The notes below the pieces were generated by a model. It had not been told where the DNA came from and searched no databases. It saw only the letters and a program-made list of their open reading frames with translations. The position numbers and the translations under genes are program-made. Shown here piece after piece: positions 10,355 through 19,342 of a stretch of 48,712 nt of DNA (position 1 is its first letter; every line of letters begins with the position of its first letter). The stretch is from Polaromonas sp. (GTDB lineage: Bacteria > Pseudomonadota > Gammaproteobacteria > Burkholderiales > Burkholderiaceae_C), in NCBI RefSeq assembly GCF_012927415.1, contig NZ_JABBPF010000030.1, positions 1 to 48,712 on the forward strand, written 5' to 3'.

Positions 10355-10513
10355 CTAGATTCGGCCCATTAGCAGCAACACGACCAGAATGATGACCACC
10401 AGGCCAATGCCACCACTGGGACCGTAACCCCAGCTGCGGCTGTGTCCCCAGGTTGGCAGGGCACCAACCAGAATCAGTATGAGGACGATGAGCAGTATGA
10501 GCGAGAGGGACAT
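10355..10513 (-). CDS. Small DUF3309-family membrane protein (52 aa)
   Basis: A 52-residue protein: a hydrophobic N-terminal helix (SLILLIVLILILVGALP), a short polar Trp/Gly-rich turn (TWGHSRSWGYGPSGG) and a second hydrophobic helix ending GRI. This is the DUF3309 hairpin pattern, with function unknown. The start ATG at 10513 has a strong AAGGAG (minus strand of 10520-10525) six bases upstream. The gene ends just before the bidirectional terminator at 10306-10336. In the family these proteins are often stress- or stationary-phase-associated; nothing here proves that. Confidence 0.88.
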   Translation of the reverse strand: MSLSLILLIVLILILVGALPTWGHSRSWGYGPSGGIGLVVIILVVLLLMGRI

Positions 10514-10603
10514 TGAAAACTCCTTGTTATGGTTGCTTAGATTTTTATTCGGGCGCGGGCGGAATCAAGCAGGAAGGAAGCCTGTCCAGTCGTCAGGAGG
10601 CAC

Positions 10604-11803
10604 CTACAGTTTGGACAGCCGTTCCAGCGCGAGATTCAGCGTCTCGTCTTTCTTGGCAAAGCAAAAGCGCACCACGCGCTGATCGAAGCCACTGCCATAA
10701 AACGCCGACAGCGGAATTGCCGCCACGCCAATCTCGGTGGTCAGCCACTTGCAGAAGTCTGCTTCACCCAGGTCGCTGACCTCTGAAATATCAGCGCACT
10801 GGAAGTAACCGCCTTCGCTGGGCAGCAGCTTGAAGCGGGTGCTGGTCAGGCCGCTGCGAAACAGGTCGCGCTTGGCGCCGTAAAACGCCGGCAGGTCAAG
10901 ATAAGGTCGGTCGTCAGCCATATACGCTGCCAGCCCATATTGCATCGGCGTGTTGACAGTGAACACGTTGAACTGGTGCACCTTGCGGAACTCGGCGGTC
11001 AAGGCGGCAGGCGCCGCCACATAGCCGACCTTCCAGCCCGTGACATGGTAGGTCTTGCCAAAACTGCTAACAATGAAGGCGCGCGCAGCCAGTCCGGGAA
11101 AGCGCGCGGCGCTGTGATGGAGTTGCCCGTTGGTCGCGTCAAACACCATGTGTTCGTAGACCTCGTCACTGATCAGAAGAACATCCGTGGGCGCCAGAAT
11201 TTCCTGCAGTCTGAGCATCTCGGCTTTGCTCCAGACCGTGGCGCTCGGGTTGTGCGGCGAGTTGACAACGATGGCGCGGGTCTTCGGACTGATGGCCGCT
11301 GCAATTTTCTCGAAGTCGGGACGAAAGCTGCCGTGCGTTAGGGGCACGCGCACCGCAGTGCCGCCGGCCAGTTCGATATTGGGCACATAGCTGTCGTAGC
11401 AGGGCTCCAGTACGATCACTTCGTCGCCGGCGTGCACTACTGCCAAGATGATGGTAATGATGGCCTGCGTGGCACCCGCCGTGATGGTGATTTCACTGCC
11501 GGCGTCGTAACTACGGCCGTACAGCCTGGTCAGCTTGGCGGCAACCGCCTCGCGCAATACCGGAACGCCCGCCATAGGCGGGTACTGGTTGAGGCCGCGT
11601 TGCATCGCGTCGGTGACGGCGTTGACCAGTTGCGGGTCGCAGTCAAAATCAGGAAACCCCTGACCGAGATTGACGGCCGCTGTTTCCGCGGCCAGCGCGG
11701 ACATGATCGTAAAAATGGTGGTACCGACCGCCGGTAGTTTGCTCACCAGTACCGGCGAGCGGGCTTCCTGTGGGGAAAGCATTTGGTTGTTCGGCATGAT
11801 CAT
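10604..11803 (-). CDS. PLP-dependent class I/II aminotransferase (methionine/kynurenine type, YbdL-like)
   Basis: A fold-type I aminotransferase of 399 residues. Seen: substrate-binding NLGQGFPDFD near the N-terminus, GATQAI for the phosphate region, NSPHNPSATVW, DEVYEHM, and the Schiff-base lysine in SFGKTYHVTGWKVGY. The GQGFPDFD motif and overall pattern resemble the methionine:2-oxo-acid/kynurenine aminotransferase group. The start overlaps the stop of the LysR gene by an ATGA-type junction (11800-11803), so the two are co-transcribed. A sulfur-amino-acid role is inferred from the CysB-type neighbour. Exact substrate uncertain. Confidence 0.85.
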   Translation of the reverse strand: MIMPNNQMLSPQEARSPVLVSKLPAVGTTIFTIMSALAAETAAVNLGQGFPDFDCDPQLVNAVTDAMQRGLNQYPPMAGVPVLREAVAAKLTRLYGRSYDAGSEITITAGATQAIITIILAVVHAGDEVIVLEPCYDSYVPNIELAGGTAVRVPLTHGSFRPDFEKIAAAISPKTRAIVVNSPHNPSATVWSKAEMLRLQEILAPTDVLLISDEVYEHMVFDATNGQLHHSAARFPGLAARAFIVSSFGKTYHVTGWKVGYVAAPAALTAEFRKVHQFNVFTVNTPMQYGLAAYMADDRPYLDLPAFYGAKRDLFRSGLTSTRFKLLPSEGGYFQCADISEVSDLGEADFCKWLTTEIGVAAIPLSAFYGSGFDQRVVRFCFAKKDETLNLALERLSKL

Positions 11804-12744
11804 GTTTCGTAATCGTTGCTGCGGCCTGTCATGGCCTTGGTAATCAGGTCACGTGTCAGTTTGTCGCTCAGCAACTCGGCAAACTTGTAGACAAAATTGC
11901 GCAAATAGGCGCTGCGCTTGAAAGCCACTCGGGCCACGTTGACGCCGAAAAGCGCGCCTGCCGGCATGGCCACCAGGTCGCTGTTGGTGCCGTCGTCCTT
12001 GAGTGCCATCTCCGCCACAATTCCCACGCCTAAACCCAGGCGCACATAGGTTTTGATCACGTCCGAGTCAATCGCTTCGAGGGCAATTCGGGGGTGCAGG
12101 TGCTTGGCGGCAAAAGCCTGGTCTACCTTGGTACGCCCGGTAAACGAAGGGTGGTAGGTGATCAGCGGCTCCAGCGCCAGATCTTCCAGAGTGATGTGCT
12201 CATTTTTTGTCAGAGGATGGTCCACCGGCATGACCAGCATGTGTTGCCATTCATAGCAGGGCAGGGTGACCAGGTCGTCATAGTGGCTGAGTGACTCGGT
12301 GGCAATGCCGATTTCGGCGACTTCATCGAGTAGCATGCGGGCCACTTGGTCGGGTGAGCCCTGATGCAGGCTGACGTTGACTTTGGGAAAAGCTTCACGC
12401 AGTCTGGCGACCGGTTGCGGCAACACATACCGGGCCTGGGTATGGGTGGTGGCGATGGACAGAGTGCCGCTGTCCTGAGCAGAATATTGTTCGCCAATGC
12501 GCCGCAGATTGCCGACTTCGCGCATGATCAACTCTATGCTTTTGAGCACATGTTCGCCCGGCTCTGTCACGCGCTTGAGCCGTTTGCCATGGCGGGCAAA
12601 GATTTCAACGCCCAGTTCTTCTTCGAGTTCGATGATGGCCTTGGAAACGCCGGGCTGCGACGTATGCAGGGCGCGGGCGGTTTCTGTAAGGTTCAGGTTG
12701 CGCCTGACGGCCTCCTGGACAAATCGGAATTGGTGAAGGTTCAT
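11800..12744 (-). CDS. cysB: LysR-type transcriptional regulator, CysB family
   Basis: A LysR regulator of 314 residues. The N-terminal winged HTH (about 1-60, LNLTETARALHTSQPGVSKA) is followed by a LysR substrate-binding domain containing TTHTQARYVLP and the YHPSFTGRTKVDQAF region typical of CysB/Cbl. CysB proteins activate sulfate-assimilation genes in response to acetylserine or sulfur status. It lies between a CbiX-like chelatase upstream (103-nt gap) and an aminotransferase whose start overlaps its stop. The family call is firm; its regulon here is not visible. Confidence 0.85.
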   Translation of the reverse strand: MNLHQFRFVQEAVRRNLNLTETARALHTSQPGVSKAIIELEEELGVEIFARHGKRLKRVTEPGEHVLKSIELIMREVGNLRRIGEQYSAQDSGTLSIATTHTQARYVLPQPVARLREAFPKVNVSLHQGSPDQVARMLLDEVAEIGIATESLSHYDDLVTLPCYEWQHMLVMPVDHPLTKNEHITLEDLALEPLITYHPSFTGRTKVDQAFAAKHLHPRIALEAIDSDVIKTYVRLGLGVGIVAEMALKDDGTNSDLVAMPAGALFGVNVARVAFKRSAYLRNFVYKFAELLSDKLTRDLITKAMTGRSNDYET

Positions 12745-12847
12745 ATCTAATTCAGGCTGATTATTATTTTCATTATGCCTTTAATAGCCTAAAGAATCGT
12801 GCTTAGCTCCACTCCTGCCGACTCTTTTTTCAACCCATCAGAGGGGT

Positions 12848-13225
12848 TTAGGACAGTGCAATCTCCGCCATCAGCGCAGTCAGCTGCTCATGCTCTCCGG
12901 CGGTGGGCAGTAGCTCGACTACCACGCCCGGGTGCTCCACCCTGATAGATTCAAGCAACAATGGCAAATCTTCGCGTGCATGCTTTCCCACACCAAGAAA
13001 AAGCGGAAAAACCCTTATTTCACTGGCGCCTTCCGCTATGAGCAAGCTGGCAGCATCGGGCAGCGAAGGGGTGCAAATCTCCAGATAGGCGCAGCACACG
13101 GCAGTATTTGGCTGGCGAGCGCGGATCTGGGCGGCAACCGCTTCAATGGGCAACCGCCATTGCGGATCACGCGAGCCGTGGGCAAACAGCACAATGCCGC
13201 GATGAGATAGGGAGGTGCAGGTCAT
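12848..13225 (-). CDS. CbiX/SirB-type sirohydrochlorin chelatase-like protein
   Basis: A protein of 125 residues, the size of single-domain CbiX-S/SirB chelatases. Conserved elements are the N-terminal catalytic-type histidine in GIVLFAHGSRDP and the second motif PLFLGVGKHAREDLP with its His. These enzymes insert Fe or Co into sirohydrochlorin for siroheme or cobalamin. Beside a CysB-type regulator the siroheme role (sulfite and nitrite reductases) is the more likely. It is encoded just upstream of that regulator on the same strand, 39 nt from the end of lptG. Metal specificity cannot be read from sequence. Confidence 0.8.
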   Translation of the reverse strand: MTCTSLSHRGIVLFAHGSRDPQWRLPIEAVAAQIRARQPNTAVCCAYLEICTPSLPDAASLLIAEGASEIRVFPLFLGVGKHAREDLPLLLESIRVEHPGVVVELLPTAGEHEQLTALMAEIALS

Positions 13226-13264
13226 GGAGGTTATCTCGGGTGTCGTGTGGTTCGGGGGTCCAGG

Positions 13265-14410
13265 TCAGCGTCTGAACACCAGCCAACCAAACGCCCCCAG
13301 AGAAACCACCATGTAAAGCAGGCCGGGTGTCGCAGCCGCCAGCCAGGGCTGCCAGTTGCGCAGGTTTCCGATGTAGCCAAACACGTTGTTGAGCAGAAAA
13401 AAACTGATGCCAATCATGACCCCGGCAAAAACATAACCTGTGATGCCGCCTGAGCGGAAATGGAGGTAGGCAAACGGCAAAGCCAGCATGACCATGACCA
13501 GGCAACTAAGCGGGTAGAAAACCTTTTTCCAAAATTCAATTTCGTAGCGCTGGGCGGTCTGTCCATTGGCATCCAGATGGCGGATGTAACTAAATAGATC
13601 AAGCGTGGCCATGCGCTCGGGCTTGAGCAGTGCGACCGACACCATCTCCGCGCTGATTTCTGTCGGCCATCGATAGCTTGCAAGGAAAGCTCGGCTGACC
13701 TTGGCCATCGGCTGTGACTGGTTCGTACTGGTCAATCCGGCACTTGCTTCAAACTCCGCCCGCGTGGCTTGCTCAAGCAACCAGGCGTCATCAAGCGAAA
13801 ATTTTGCGACCGGTGCCTGCGTAGTCGACACGATGAGGCCTTTGCTGTTGAATTCAAATATCTGCACGCCGCGCATATCGTTGTTGGGCGACAGTTCTTT
13901 AACGTTCACAACGAAACTGTTGTAGGACTGTTTTTCTTTCAGCCAGGCTCCCGTTTGGCCGACAGTGATCTTGTTTTGGTAGCGAGCCTTGAGCAATTGC
14001 GCGGCCCGTTCGCTGGCTGGCGCCACGTAGTCGCCCACGAAAAAACTGAAAACCACGAAAAAGGCCCCGAGTCCGAGCAGAAGCTTTAGCGCGCGCCAGG
14101 GGCCCAGTCCACTGGTGCGCAAAATGGTGTACTCCGAGCTTTGGGCCAGACGTGCCATGACGAAGATGGTTCCAATCAGCACTGAAATGGGCAGCAGTTC
14201 ATACAAGTGGTTGGGGATGAGCAAGGCTACATACAGCATGGCATGCCTGATCTGGTAAGTGCTTTCACTGCCGTTGAGGCCGTTGTTTTTCCCCAGGTAC
14301 TGCAGCTCATCAACCAAATCAAAAAAGAAGAACAGGGACAAAAATCCGAGGGCTACGAGCGCAATGGCGGCCAGCACTTCGCCATAAATCAATTTCCGTA
14401 TGGTTTTCAT
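13265..14410 (-). CDS. lptG: LPS export permease LptG
   Basis: An inner-membrane permease of 381 residues of the YjgP/YjgQ family. It partners LptF and LptB to extract lipopolysaccharide and push it across the periplasm. There are three hydrophobic helices near the N-terminus, a large periplasmic beta-jellyroll-like region (about 120-260) and three helices at the C-terminus. The start ATG overlaps the lptF stop by four bases (14407-14410), showing translational coupling in the order lptF-lptG. Confidence 0.92.
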   Translation of the reverse strand: MKTIRKLIYGEVLAAIALVALGFLSLFFFFDLVDELQYLGKNNGLNGSESTYQIRHAMLYVALLIPNHLYELLPISVLIGTIFVMARLAQSSEYTILRTSGLGPWRALKLLLGLGAFFVVFSFFVGDYVAPASERAAQLLKARYQNKITVGQTGAWLKEKQSYNSFVVNVKELSPNNDMRGVQIFEFNSKGLIVSTTQAPVAKFSLDDAWLLEQATRAEFEASAGLTSTNQSQPMAKVSRAFLASYRWPTEISAEMVSVALLKPERMATLDLFSYIRHLDANGQTAQRYEIEFWKKVFYPLSCLVMVMLALPFAYLHFRSGGITGYVFAGVMIGISFFLLNNVFGYIGNLRNWQPWLAAATPGLLYMVVSLGAFGWLVFRR

Positions 14411-15534
14411 TGCTGGCGGCTTTCAATGGCACGGACGACGGACGGCGTATATTGCCGCTTCGGTGCCAACCTGAACACCCAGTGGGTATGCCGTTTGGCC
14501 AGCCATGCCAGGCCGAGCAGCAAAACTCCGCCGTGCAACACCAGAAGAAAGTTTGCGAAGCTGATCAAGCCCACCAGAATCCAGCTTTGTCCCAAATTCA
14601 CCAGATTGTTGTAAACCACAAAAGTCAGCAGAACAAGAATCATGTTCCAACTGCGGCCGCCACGCGGATTCACGCTGGCAAGTGCGAGCGCGAGGACAAC
14701 ACAATTGATGGCCGCTAGAACCAGCCCAAGGCGCCAGGCCAGTTCGCTCAGATTGCCGCGGGTTGGTGCATTTGCCAAGGATCGGGTTGACAAGAGCTTG
14801 GCTTCCGGCGCGCTGTTGTTGAAAAAGCCCGAATTACCTGTTTTGGCGCCGTATTCTTCGAAGTCGCTGATTTTCAGGGCAGTTTGCCCAATCATATTTT
14901 CAAGACGCTGCCCGTTCGAGAGCATCAGGAATTGGGCATCACCCAGACGTTCAATCCGACCTGAGCGCGCCGTTGTGACGGAGTTTTTCCCTTTCTCGGT
15001 AGCGGCGATGAAAACATTGTTGCTGGCCTGATCGCCGGCCAGATCGCGGTCAATAAAAAATACCCGGTTACCGCTGGACGATTCCTGAAACTGGCCGGGC
15101 GCAATGCGGTCCAGATCACCTCGTTGTTCATAACGGCTTTGCATGTCCCTGGTTTGCTGGTTGGTCCATGGCCAGACGAAAAGCGCCATTAGGCTGATCA
15201 CGAGCAAAACCGGCCAGGAAAAGTGAAACAGCGGCTGCAAGAAGGCCGCCAGTCCTTTTCCGCTGGTGAACCAGACGACCATTTCACTGTCACGGTACAT
15301 GCGGGACAAGGTGCTGACCATCGCAATGAAGAGCGAAAGGGTGAGAATTGTCGGGAGACGGCCCAGCGCCGAGTACGCCATGAAAAGCATCACATCCTGC
15401 GGATTTATGAAACCGCGCGAGGCCTGACCGAGGGTGCGGATCAGCACGATGGTCATCACGATGGTCACGAGCACCACCAGGGTTGCCCCAAAACTGCGAG
15501 CCAACTCTTTGCGAATCGAAGATTGGAATAACAT
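14407..15534 (-). CDS. lptF: LPS export permease LptF
   Basis: A YjgP/YjgQ permease of 375 residues, partner of LptG in the LptB2FG lipopolysaccharide transporter. The open frame runs 81 codons further upstream, but that part overlaps the divergent pepA gene. The ATG at 15534 gives the usual N-terminus (MLFQSSIRKELARSF followed by the first helix). The C-terminal helices contain the typical NPRGGRSWN loop. It diverges from pepA with a 67-nt intergenic region. Confidence 0.92.
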   Translation of the reverse strand: MLFQSSIRKELARSFGATLVVLVTIVMTIVLIRTLGQASRGFINPQDVMLFMAYSALGRLPTILTLSLFIAMVSTLSRMYRDSEMVVWFTSGKGLAAFLQPLFHFSWPVLLVISLMALFVWPWTNQQTRDMQSRYEQRGDLDRIAPGQFQESSSGNRVFFIDRDLAGDQASNNVFIAATEKGKNSVTTARSGRIERLGDAQFLMLSNGQRLENMIGQTALKISDFEEYGAKTGNSGFFNNSAPEAKLLSTRSLANAPTRGNLSELAWRLGLVLAAINCVVLALALASVNPRGGRSWNMILVLLTFVVYNNLVNLGQSWILVGLISFANFLLVLHGGVLLLGLAWLAKRHTHWVFRLAPKRQYTPSVVRAIESRQQ

Positions 15535-15601
15535 TGCCGAATAGCCGCTTCTACTTTGCTTTATTTTGTTGTACGTTGGTTTATCCACTAGACCCTGAAT
15601 T

Positions 15602-17122
15602 ATGAACTTTGAACTCAAAACACTGACCCGTGCCCGTATTTGCAGCGAAAAAACCGATGCGCTGATTGTGCTGATCTCAGAGGGTTTGGGCGCAGCAGAT
15701 GATCCGCTCTCCACACTGGCCGCATTGGCGATCAAATCCGGTGACTTTGAGTCCAAGCCCGGAAAATTGCTGAACATCTATCGTACTGCGGGCATCGCGG
15801 CCACACGGCTCGTATTGGTAGCCGCAGGAGACGGAAGCGCCAAAAATGTGCGTACTGCGGTCAATGCCGCCATGGGAGCGCTGAAGGGCAGCAATGCGCA
15901 GCGGGCGGTGCTTTACATCGGTGCGCTGGAGAAGTCATCGCCCGAAATCGTGCGCGCCGCTGTCGTGGCATGCAGTGAGATGGCTTACGTTTACAGCACG
16001 ACAAAATCCAAGCCGAGCCCGGCAAAACTCCAGCGTGTGATGATCGCGGTGAATAATGTTGCCAGCGCCAGACCAGGCTTCGAAAAAGGCCTGGGACTGG
16101 TCAAAGGCATTGAATTTGCGAAGGAGTGGGGCAACCGGCCAGCCAACCACGCAACGCCCACCCTTCTCGCGGGAGCTGCCAGGGAGCTTGCAAAGCTGCC
16201 CGGCATCAAGGTGGAAGTGCTGGGGCCGAAGGAGGTGGCCAAGCTCGGCATGGGTTCGTTCATGGCCGTGGCTCAGGGCACTGCAGAGCCTTTACGTTTT
16301 ATTGTCCTGCGCTACAACGGCGCTGCCACAGCGGAGGCGCCCTTTGTGCTGATTGGCAAGGGTATTACTTTTGACACGGGCGGCATCTCGATCAAGCCCG
16401 CCGCTGAAATGGACGAGATGAAGTTCGACATGTGCGGTGCCGCCAGCGTGCTGGGAACATTCAGGGCTCTTGCCGAACTACAGCCGGCATTGAATGTGAT
16501 CGGATTGATTCCTGCGTGCGAAAACATGCCTGGTGAGCGCGCCATCAAGCCGGGCGATGTGGTGACCAGCATGAGCGGCCAAACCATCGAAATCCTGAAT
16601 ACCGATGCAGAAGGGCGACTGGTTCTGTGTGATGCCCTGACCTATGCCGAGCGCTTCAAGCCCAGGGCGGTAATTGACATCGCCACGCTGACAGGTGCAT
16701 GCGTGATTGCGCTCGGAGGCGTGCGAAGCGGTCTCTTTTCAAATGACGAAGTCCTGGCCGGATCGCTGGCTGCGGCGGGCGATGCCTCCATGGATCCATG
16801 TTGGAGGATGCCTCTGGACGACGACTATGCCGAAGGGCTGAAAACCAATTTTGCCGATGTGGCCAACGTGGCGGGGCGGGCCGGTGGCTCGGTGACCGCC
16901 GCCAAGTTCCTCCAGCGTTTCGCCGCCAACTTTTCCTGGGCGCACCTGGACATTGCCGGCACAGCCTGGAAAGGCGGTGCAGCCAAAGGCGCTACCGGTC
17001 GCCCCGTCCCTTTGCTGCTGGACTATTTACTCGGCCAAGTTTCGCCGGCCAGCACCGGCAAGACGCCGACGAAAGCCCGAGCCGTCAGGAAAAGCACGTC
17101 TGTTCCCAAAGTCCCGGCATGA
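15602..17122 (+). CDS. pepA: Leucyl aminopeptidase PepA (M17 family)
   Basis: A cytoplasmic dizinc aminopeptidase of 506 residues, standard for the family. Seen: GKGITFDTGGISIKP (metal and substrate site, catalytic Lys), the signature NTDAEGRL near residue 335, and the C-terminal SWAHLDIAGTAW block. The N-terminal macro-like domain occupies the first ~170 residues. In enterobacteria PepA also acts as a DNA-binding architectural protein; that is not inferable here. Its stop overlaps the holC start (ATGA at 17119-17122). Confidence 0.95.
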   Translation: MNFELKTLTRARICSEKTDALIVLISEGLGAADDPLSTLAALAIKSGDFESKPGKLLNIYRTAGIAATRLVLVAAGDGSAKNVRTAVNAAMGALKGSNAQRAVLYIGALEKSSPEIVRAAVVACSEMAYVYSTTKSKPSPAKLQRVMIAVNNVASARPGFEKGLGLVKGIEFAKEWGNRPANHATPTLLAGAARELAKLPGIKVEVLGPKEVAKLGMGSFMAVAQGTAEPLRFIVLRYNGAATAEAPFVLIGKGITFDTGGISIKPAAEMDEMKFDMCGAASVLGTFRALAELQPALNVIGLIPACENMPGERAIKPGDVVTSMSGQTIEILNTDAEGRLVLCDALTYAERFKPRAVIDIATLTGACVIALGGVRSGLFSNDEVLAGSLAAAGDASMDPCWRMPLDDDYAEGLKTNFADVANVAGRAGGSVTAAKFLQRFAANFSWAHLDIAGTAWKGGAAKGATGRPVPLLLDYLLGQVSPASTGKTPTKARAVRKSTSVPKVPA

Positions 17123-17559
17123 CGGAAATCATTTTTCATGTCAATGTGCCCGACAAGCTGGCTTACAGTTGCCGGTTGCTGCGCAAGGCTTACCTTAGCG
17201 GTGCCCGGGTAGCGGTGACAGCTGAACCGCAGGTGCTTACCGAACTGGACCAATTGCTCTGGAGCTTCTCACCGCCGGAATTTTTGCCTCATTGCCTTAC
17301 CGCTGGTGCGTCGGCAAGCGCTCTGGCGCTGACGCCGATGCTACTGGCCGAATCACTTACGGCGTGCACGCATCATGACGTGCTGGTCAATCTGGGGCAG
17401 GACATACCGGGTGAATTTGAAGGATTCGAGCGCTTTATTGAATTGGTCGGGCAAGATAATGATGATGTGCTTGCCGGGCGCAAGCGGTGGAAGCACTACG
17501 CAAAAAGAGGCTATGCGCTAAAAAAGCATGACCGCGCCAAGGCCGGGAGTACTCCATGA
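17119..17559 (+). CDS. holC: DNA polymerase III chi subunit
   Basis: A HolC protein of 146 residues linking the clamp loader to single-stranded-DNA-binding protein. The family pattern is visible: TEIIFHVNVPDK, CRLLRKAY, LDQLLWSFSPPEFLPH, LVNLGQDIP and the C-terminal ERFIELV..D......R.RW..Y region. The start at ATG 17119 overlaps the pepA stop, an arrangement common in Burkholderiales. The stop overlaps the next small gene, again by ATGA. Confidence 0.92.
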   Translation: MTEIIFHVNVPDKLAYSCRLLRKAYLSGARVAVTAEPQVLTELDQLLWSFSPPEFLPHCLTAGASASALALTPMLLAESLTACTHHDVLVNLGQDIPGEFEGFERFIELVGQDNDDVLAGRKRWKHYAKRGYALKKHDRAKAGSTP

Positions 17560-17870
17560 GCCGCTCGTCCGCTCCCTCTCGATTCGTTCCGACGTTGACA
17601 GAAGTGGTCCAGTACCTGCCGTCACAAACCCCATTTGCGGCTGAAATTGTCGCGCCTGTCGCACTTCCTGCCGAACTGATGCTGCAGCGCGTGATGCAGC
17701 GTGTTGATCTGGTTCTTGAGCGGCGTTTGCGAGAGGCTGTCGGACAATTGATCCTGGAGCACACGCAAACCCTGATCCCCCGGCTGCGGGAAGAAATAGA
17801 GCTGGTGGTGCGTCAATCCGTGACTCAGGCATTTGAGCAGGAAGCGAGCCCATCGCAGTCCCATTTGTGA
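17556..17870 (+). CDS. Conserved hypothetical protein (104 aa) in the pepA-holC operon
   Basis: I do not recognise a named family. The 104 residues are mostly helical: a Pro-rich N-terminus (about 1-40), then an amphipathic helix-rich stretch with alternating Arg/Glu and Leu (VMQRVDLVLERRLREAVGQ, then LIPRLREEIELVVRQSV), likely coiled coil. Translation is coupled to holC by a four-base overlap (17556-17559), which supports it being real. A role near the replisome or in protein-protein contacts is speculation. Confidence 0.7.
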   Translation: MSRSSAPSRFVPTLTEVVQYLPSQTPFAAEIVAPVALPAELMLQRVMQRVDLVLERRLREAVGQLILEHTQTLIPRLREEIELVVRQSVTQAFEQEASPSQSHL

Positions 17871-17944
17871 GCCTGGAACGGAGCGGGCCATTTCCGTTGA
17901 CTCAAGCAGCTGCTAGATGCGGGAAGCAGAGAAGAAACGCAAAC

Positions 17945-18103
17945 TTACATAAGATAAATTGTTCACCGGGTAAACCCCCTTATCGGGGATAACCTAGGGA
18001 CGTTGCTATGGTGCGGGCCCGAAAATTGCGTTATGTTCGGCCCCGTTGAGTTAAAAAAATTGTTCTCAACCTTTAACGGTAATTTCCAAATCGGAGTATT
18101 TTT
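17945..18103 (+). promoter_or_regulatory. Leader of the periplasmic binding-protein gene
   Basis: The gap between the pepA operon and the binding protein has low coding potential. It contains a C/G hairpin-like CCCC..GGGG segment near 17976-17990 and a 6-bp inverted repeat GTTGAG (18045-18050) / CTCAAC (18065-18070) flanking an A-rich spacer. CGGAG lies at about 18091-18095 before ATG 18104. I see no confident -35/-10 pair. Confidence 0.35.
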
Positions 18104-19234
18104 ATGCGAATGAAATTGAAACTGACAGTAGTGGCTACTCTCGCTATGGTCGCGGGCTTTGCTTCCGCGCAGGATACCGTCGTCAAAATCGGGCACGTCG
18201 CACCGATGTCCGGCTCACAAGCGCACTACGGCAAAGACAACGAAAACGGTGCCCGCATGGCTGTTGAAGAATTAAATACGCAAAACGTTGTGATCGGCGG
18301 CAAAAAAATTAAATTTGAACTGGTTGCAGAAGACGATGCAGCTGATCCAAAACAGGGCACCGCCGCAGCACAAAAATTGTGCGACTCCAAGGTCGCCGGT
18401 GTGGTTGGTCACTTGAATTCCGGTACCACCATTCCGGCCTCGAAGGTGTACAACGACTGCGGCATTCCGATGGTGACTGGTGCTGCGACCAACCCCAACC
18501 TGACCAAACCCGGTTACAAAACCACCTATCGCATTATCGCCAACGACAATGCACTGGGGGCAGGTCTGGCCTTTTATGCTGCTGACGCCTTGAAGCTCAA
18601 GCGCGTTGCCATCATTGACGACCGCACGGCCTACGGCCAGGGTGTTGCTGAAGTGTTCAAGAAAACGGCTTCAGCAAAAGGCATGACAGTCGTTGATGAG
18701 CAATTTACGACCGACAAGGCCACCGATTTCATGGCCATTCTCACTGCGGTCAAGGCAAAAAATCCGGATGCAATTTTCTTCGGCGGCATGGATGCCCAAG
18801 GTGGCCCGATGTTGCGCCAGATGGAGCAACTTGGCATGAGCAACGTCAAGTACTTCGGAGGGGATGGCATTTGCACCGCGGAACTGGCCAAACTGGCAGC
18901 CGGCGCCAAAACTATCGGTAATGTGGTGTGTGCCGAAGGCGGCGCGTCGCTGGCCAAAATGCCTGGCGGTGAAGCCTGGAAAAAGCGCTATGACGCCAAG
19001 TACCCTGCCCAGTTTCAAGTTTACAGCCCGTACACCTACGATGCCACTTTCCTGTTGGTCGATGCGATGAAACGCGCCAACTCGACGGACCCAAAGGTTT
19101 ACAACGCCGAATTGATCAAATCCAACTTCAAGGGTGTGACCACCACTATCGCATTCGAACCCAATGGCGAGTTGAAAAATCCGGCAATCACTTTGTACGT
19201 CTACAAAGACGGCAAAAAGTCTGCACTGAACTAA
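18104..19234 (+). CDS. Branched-chain amino-acid ABC transporter periplasmic binding protein (LivK-like)
   Basis: A type I periplasmic binding protein of 376 residues. It has a signal peptide (MRMKLKLTVVATLAMVAGFASAQ in effect ends near residue 22), then KIGHVAPMSGSQAHYGKDNENG typical of Leu/Ile/Val receptors, VVGHLNSGTTIPAS, and YDATFLLVDAM near the C-terminus. It would capture branched-chain or related amino acids in the periplasm for a LivHMGF importer. No permease or ATPase genes are adjacent: it stands alone and is followed by its own terminator, so the partner genes lie elsewhere. Confidence 0.9.
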   Translation: MRMKLKLTVVATLAMVAGFASAQDTVVKIGHVAPMSGSQAHYGKDNENGARMAVEELNTQNVVIGGKKIKFELVAEDDAADPKQGTAAAQKLCDSKVAGVVGHLNSGTTIPASKVYNDCGIPMVTGAATNPNLTKPGYKTTYRIIANDNALGAGLAFYAADALKLKRVAIIDDRTAYGQGVAEVFKKTASAKGMTVVDEQFTTDKATDFMAILTAVKAKNPDAIFFGGMDAQGGPMLRQMEQLGMSNVKYFGGDGICTAELAKLAAGAKTIGNVVCAEGGASLAKMPGGEAWKKRYDAKYPAQFQVYSPYTYDATFLLVDAMKRANSTDPKVYNAELIKSNFKGVTTTIAFEPNGELKNPAITLYVYKDGKKSALN

Positions 19235-19250
19235 GCACTCTGCAGAACCA

Positions 19251-19278
19251 AAAAAAGCCACCGCAAGGTGGCTTTTTT
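19251..19278 (+). terminator. Intrinsic terminator after the binding-protein gene
   Basis: A perfect hairpin AAAAAAGCCACC (19251-19262), loop GCAA, GGTGGCTTTTTT (19267-19278), ending in a T run. It is 16 nt after the stop codon. The preceding A run could let it act in both directions, ahead of the convergent tRNA. Confidence 0.92.
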
Positions 19279-19342
19279 ACGGGCCTATCAACTTGAAAAG
19301 TAGAAAGACCTGTCAGACTTTGGAAAATCATCTGACTAATTT

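Noticed and set aside
12755-12810. GCTATTAAAGGCATAAT on the minus strand upstream of cysB, similar to the 41-nt element 3' half
   Set aside because: The 5' half matches poorly (GTGGA in place of GTCCA, ACG shifted by one), so an eroded copy is possible but not supportable.
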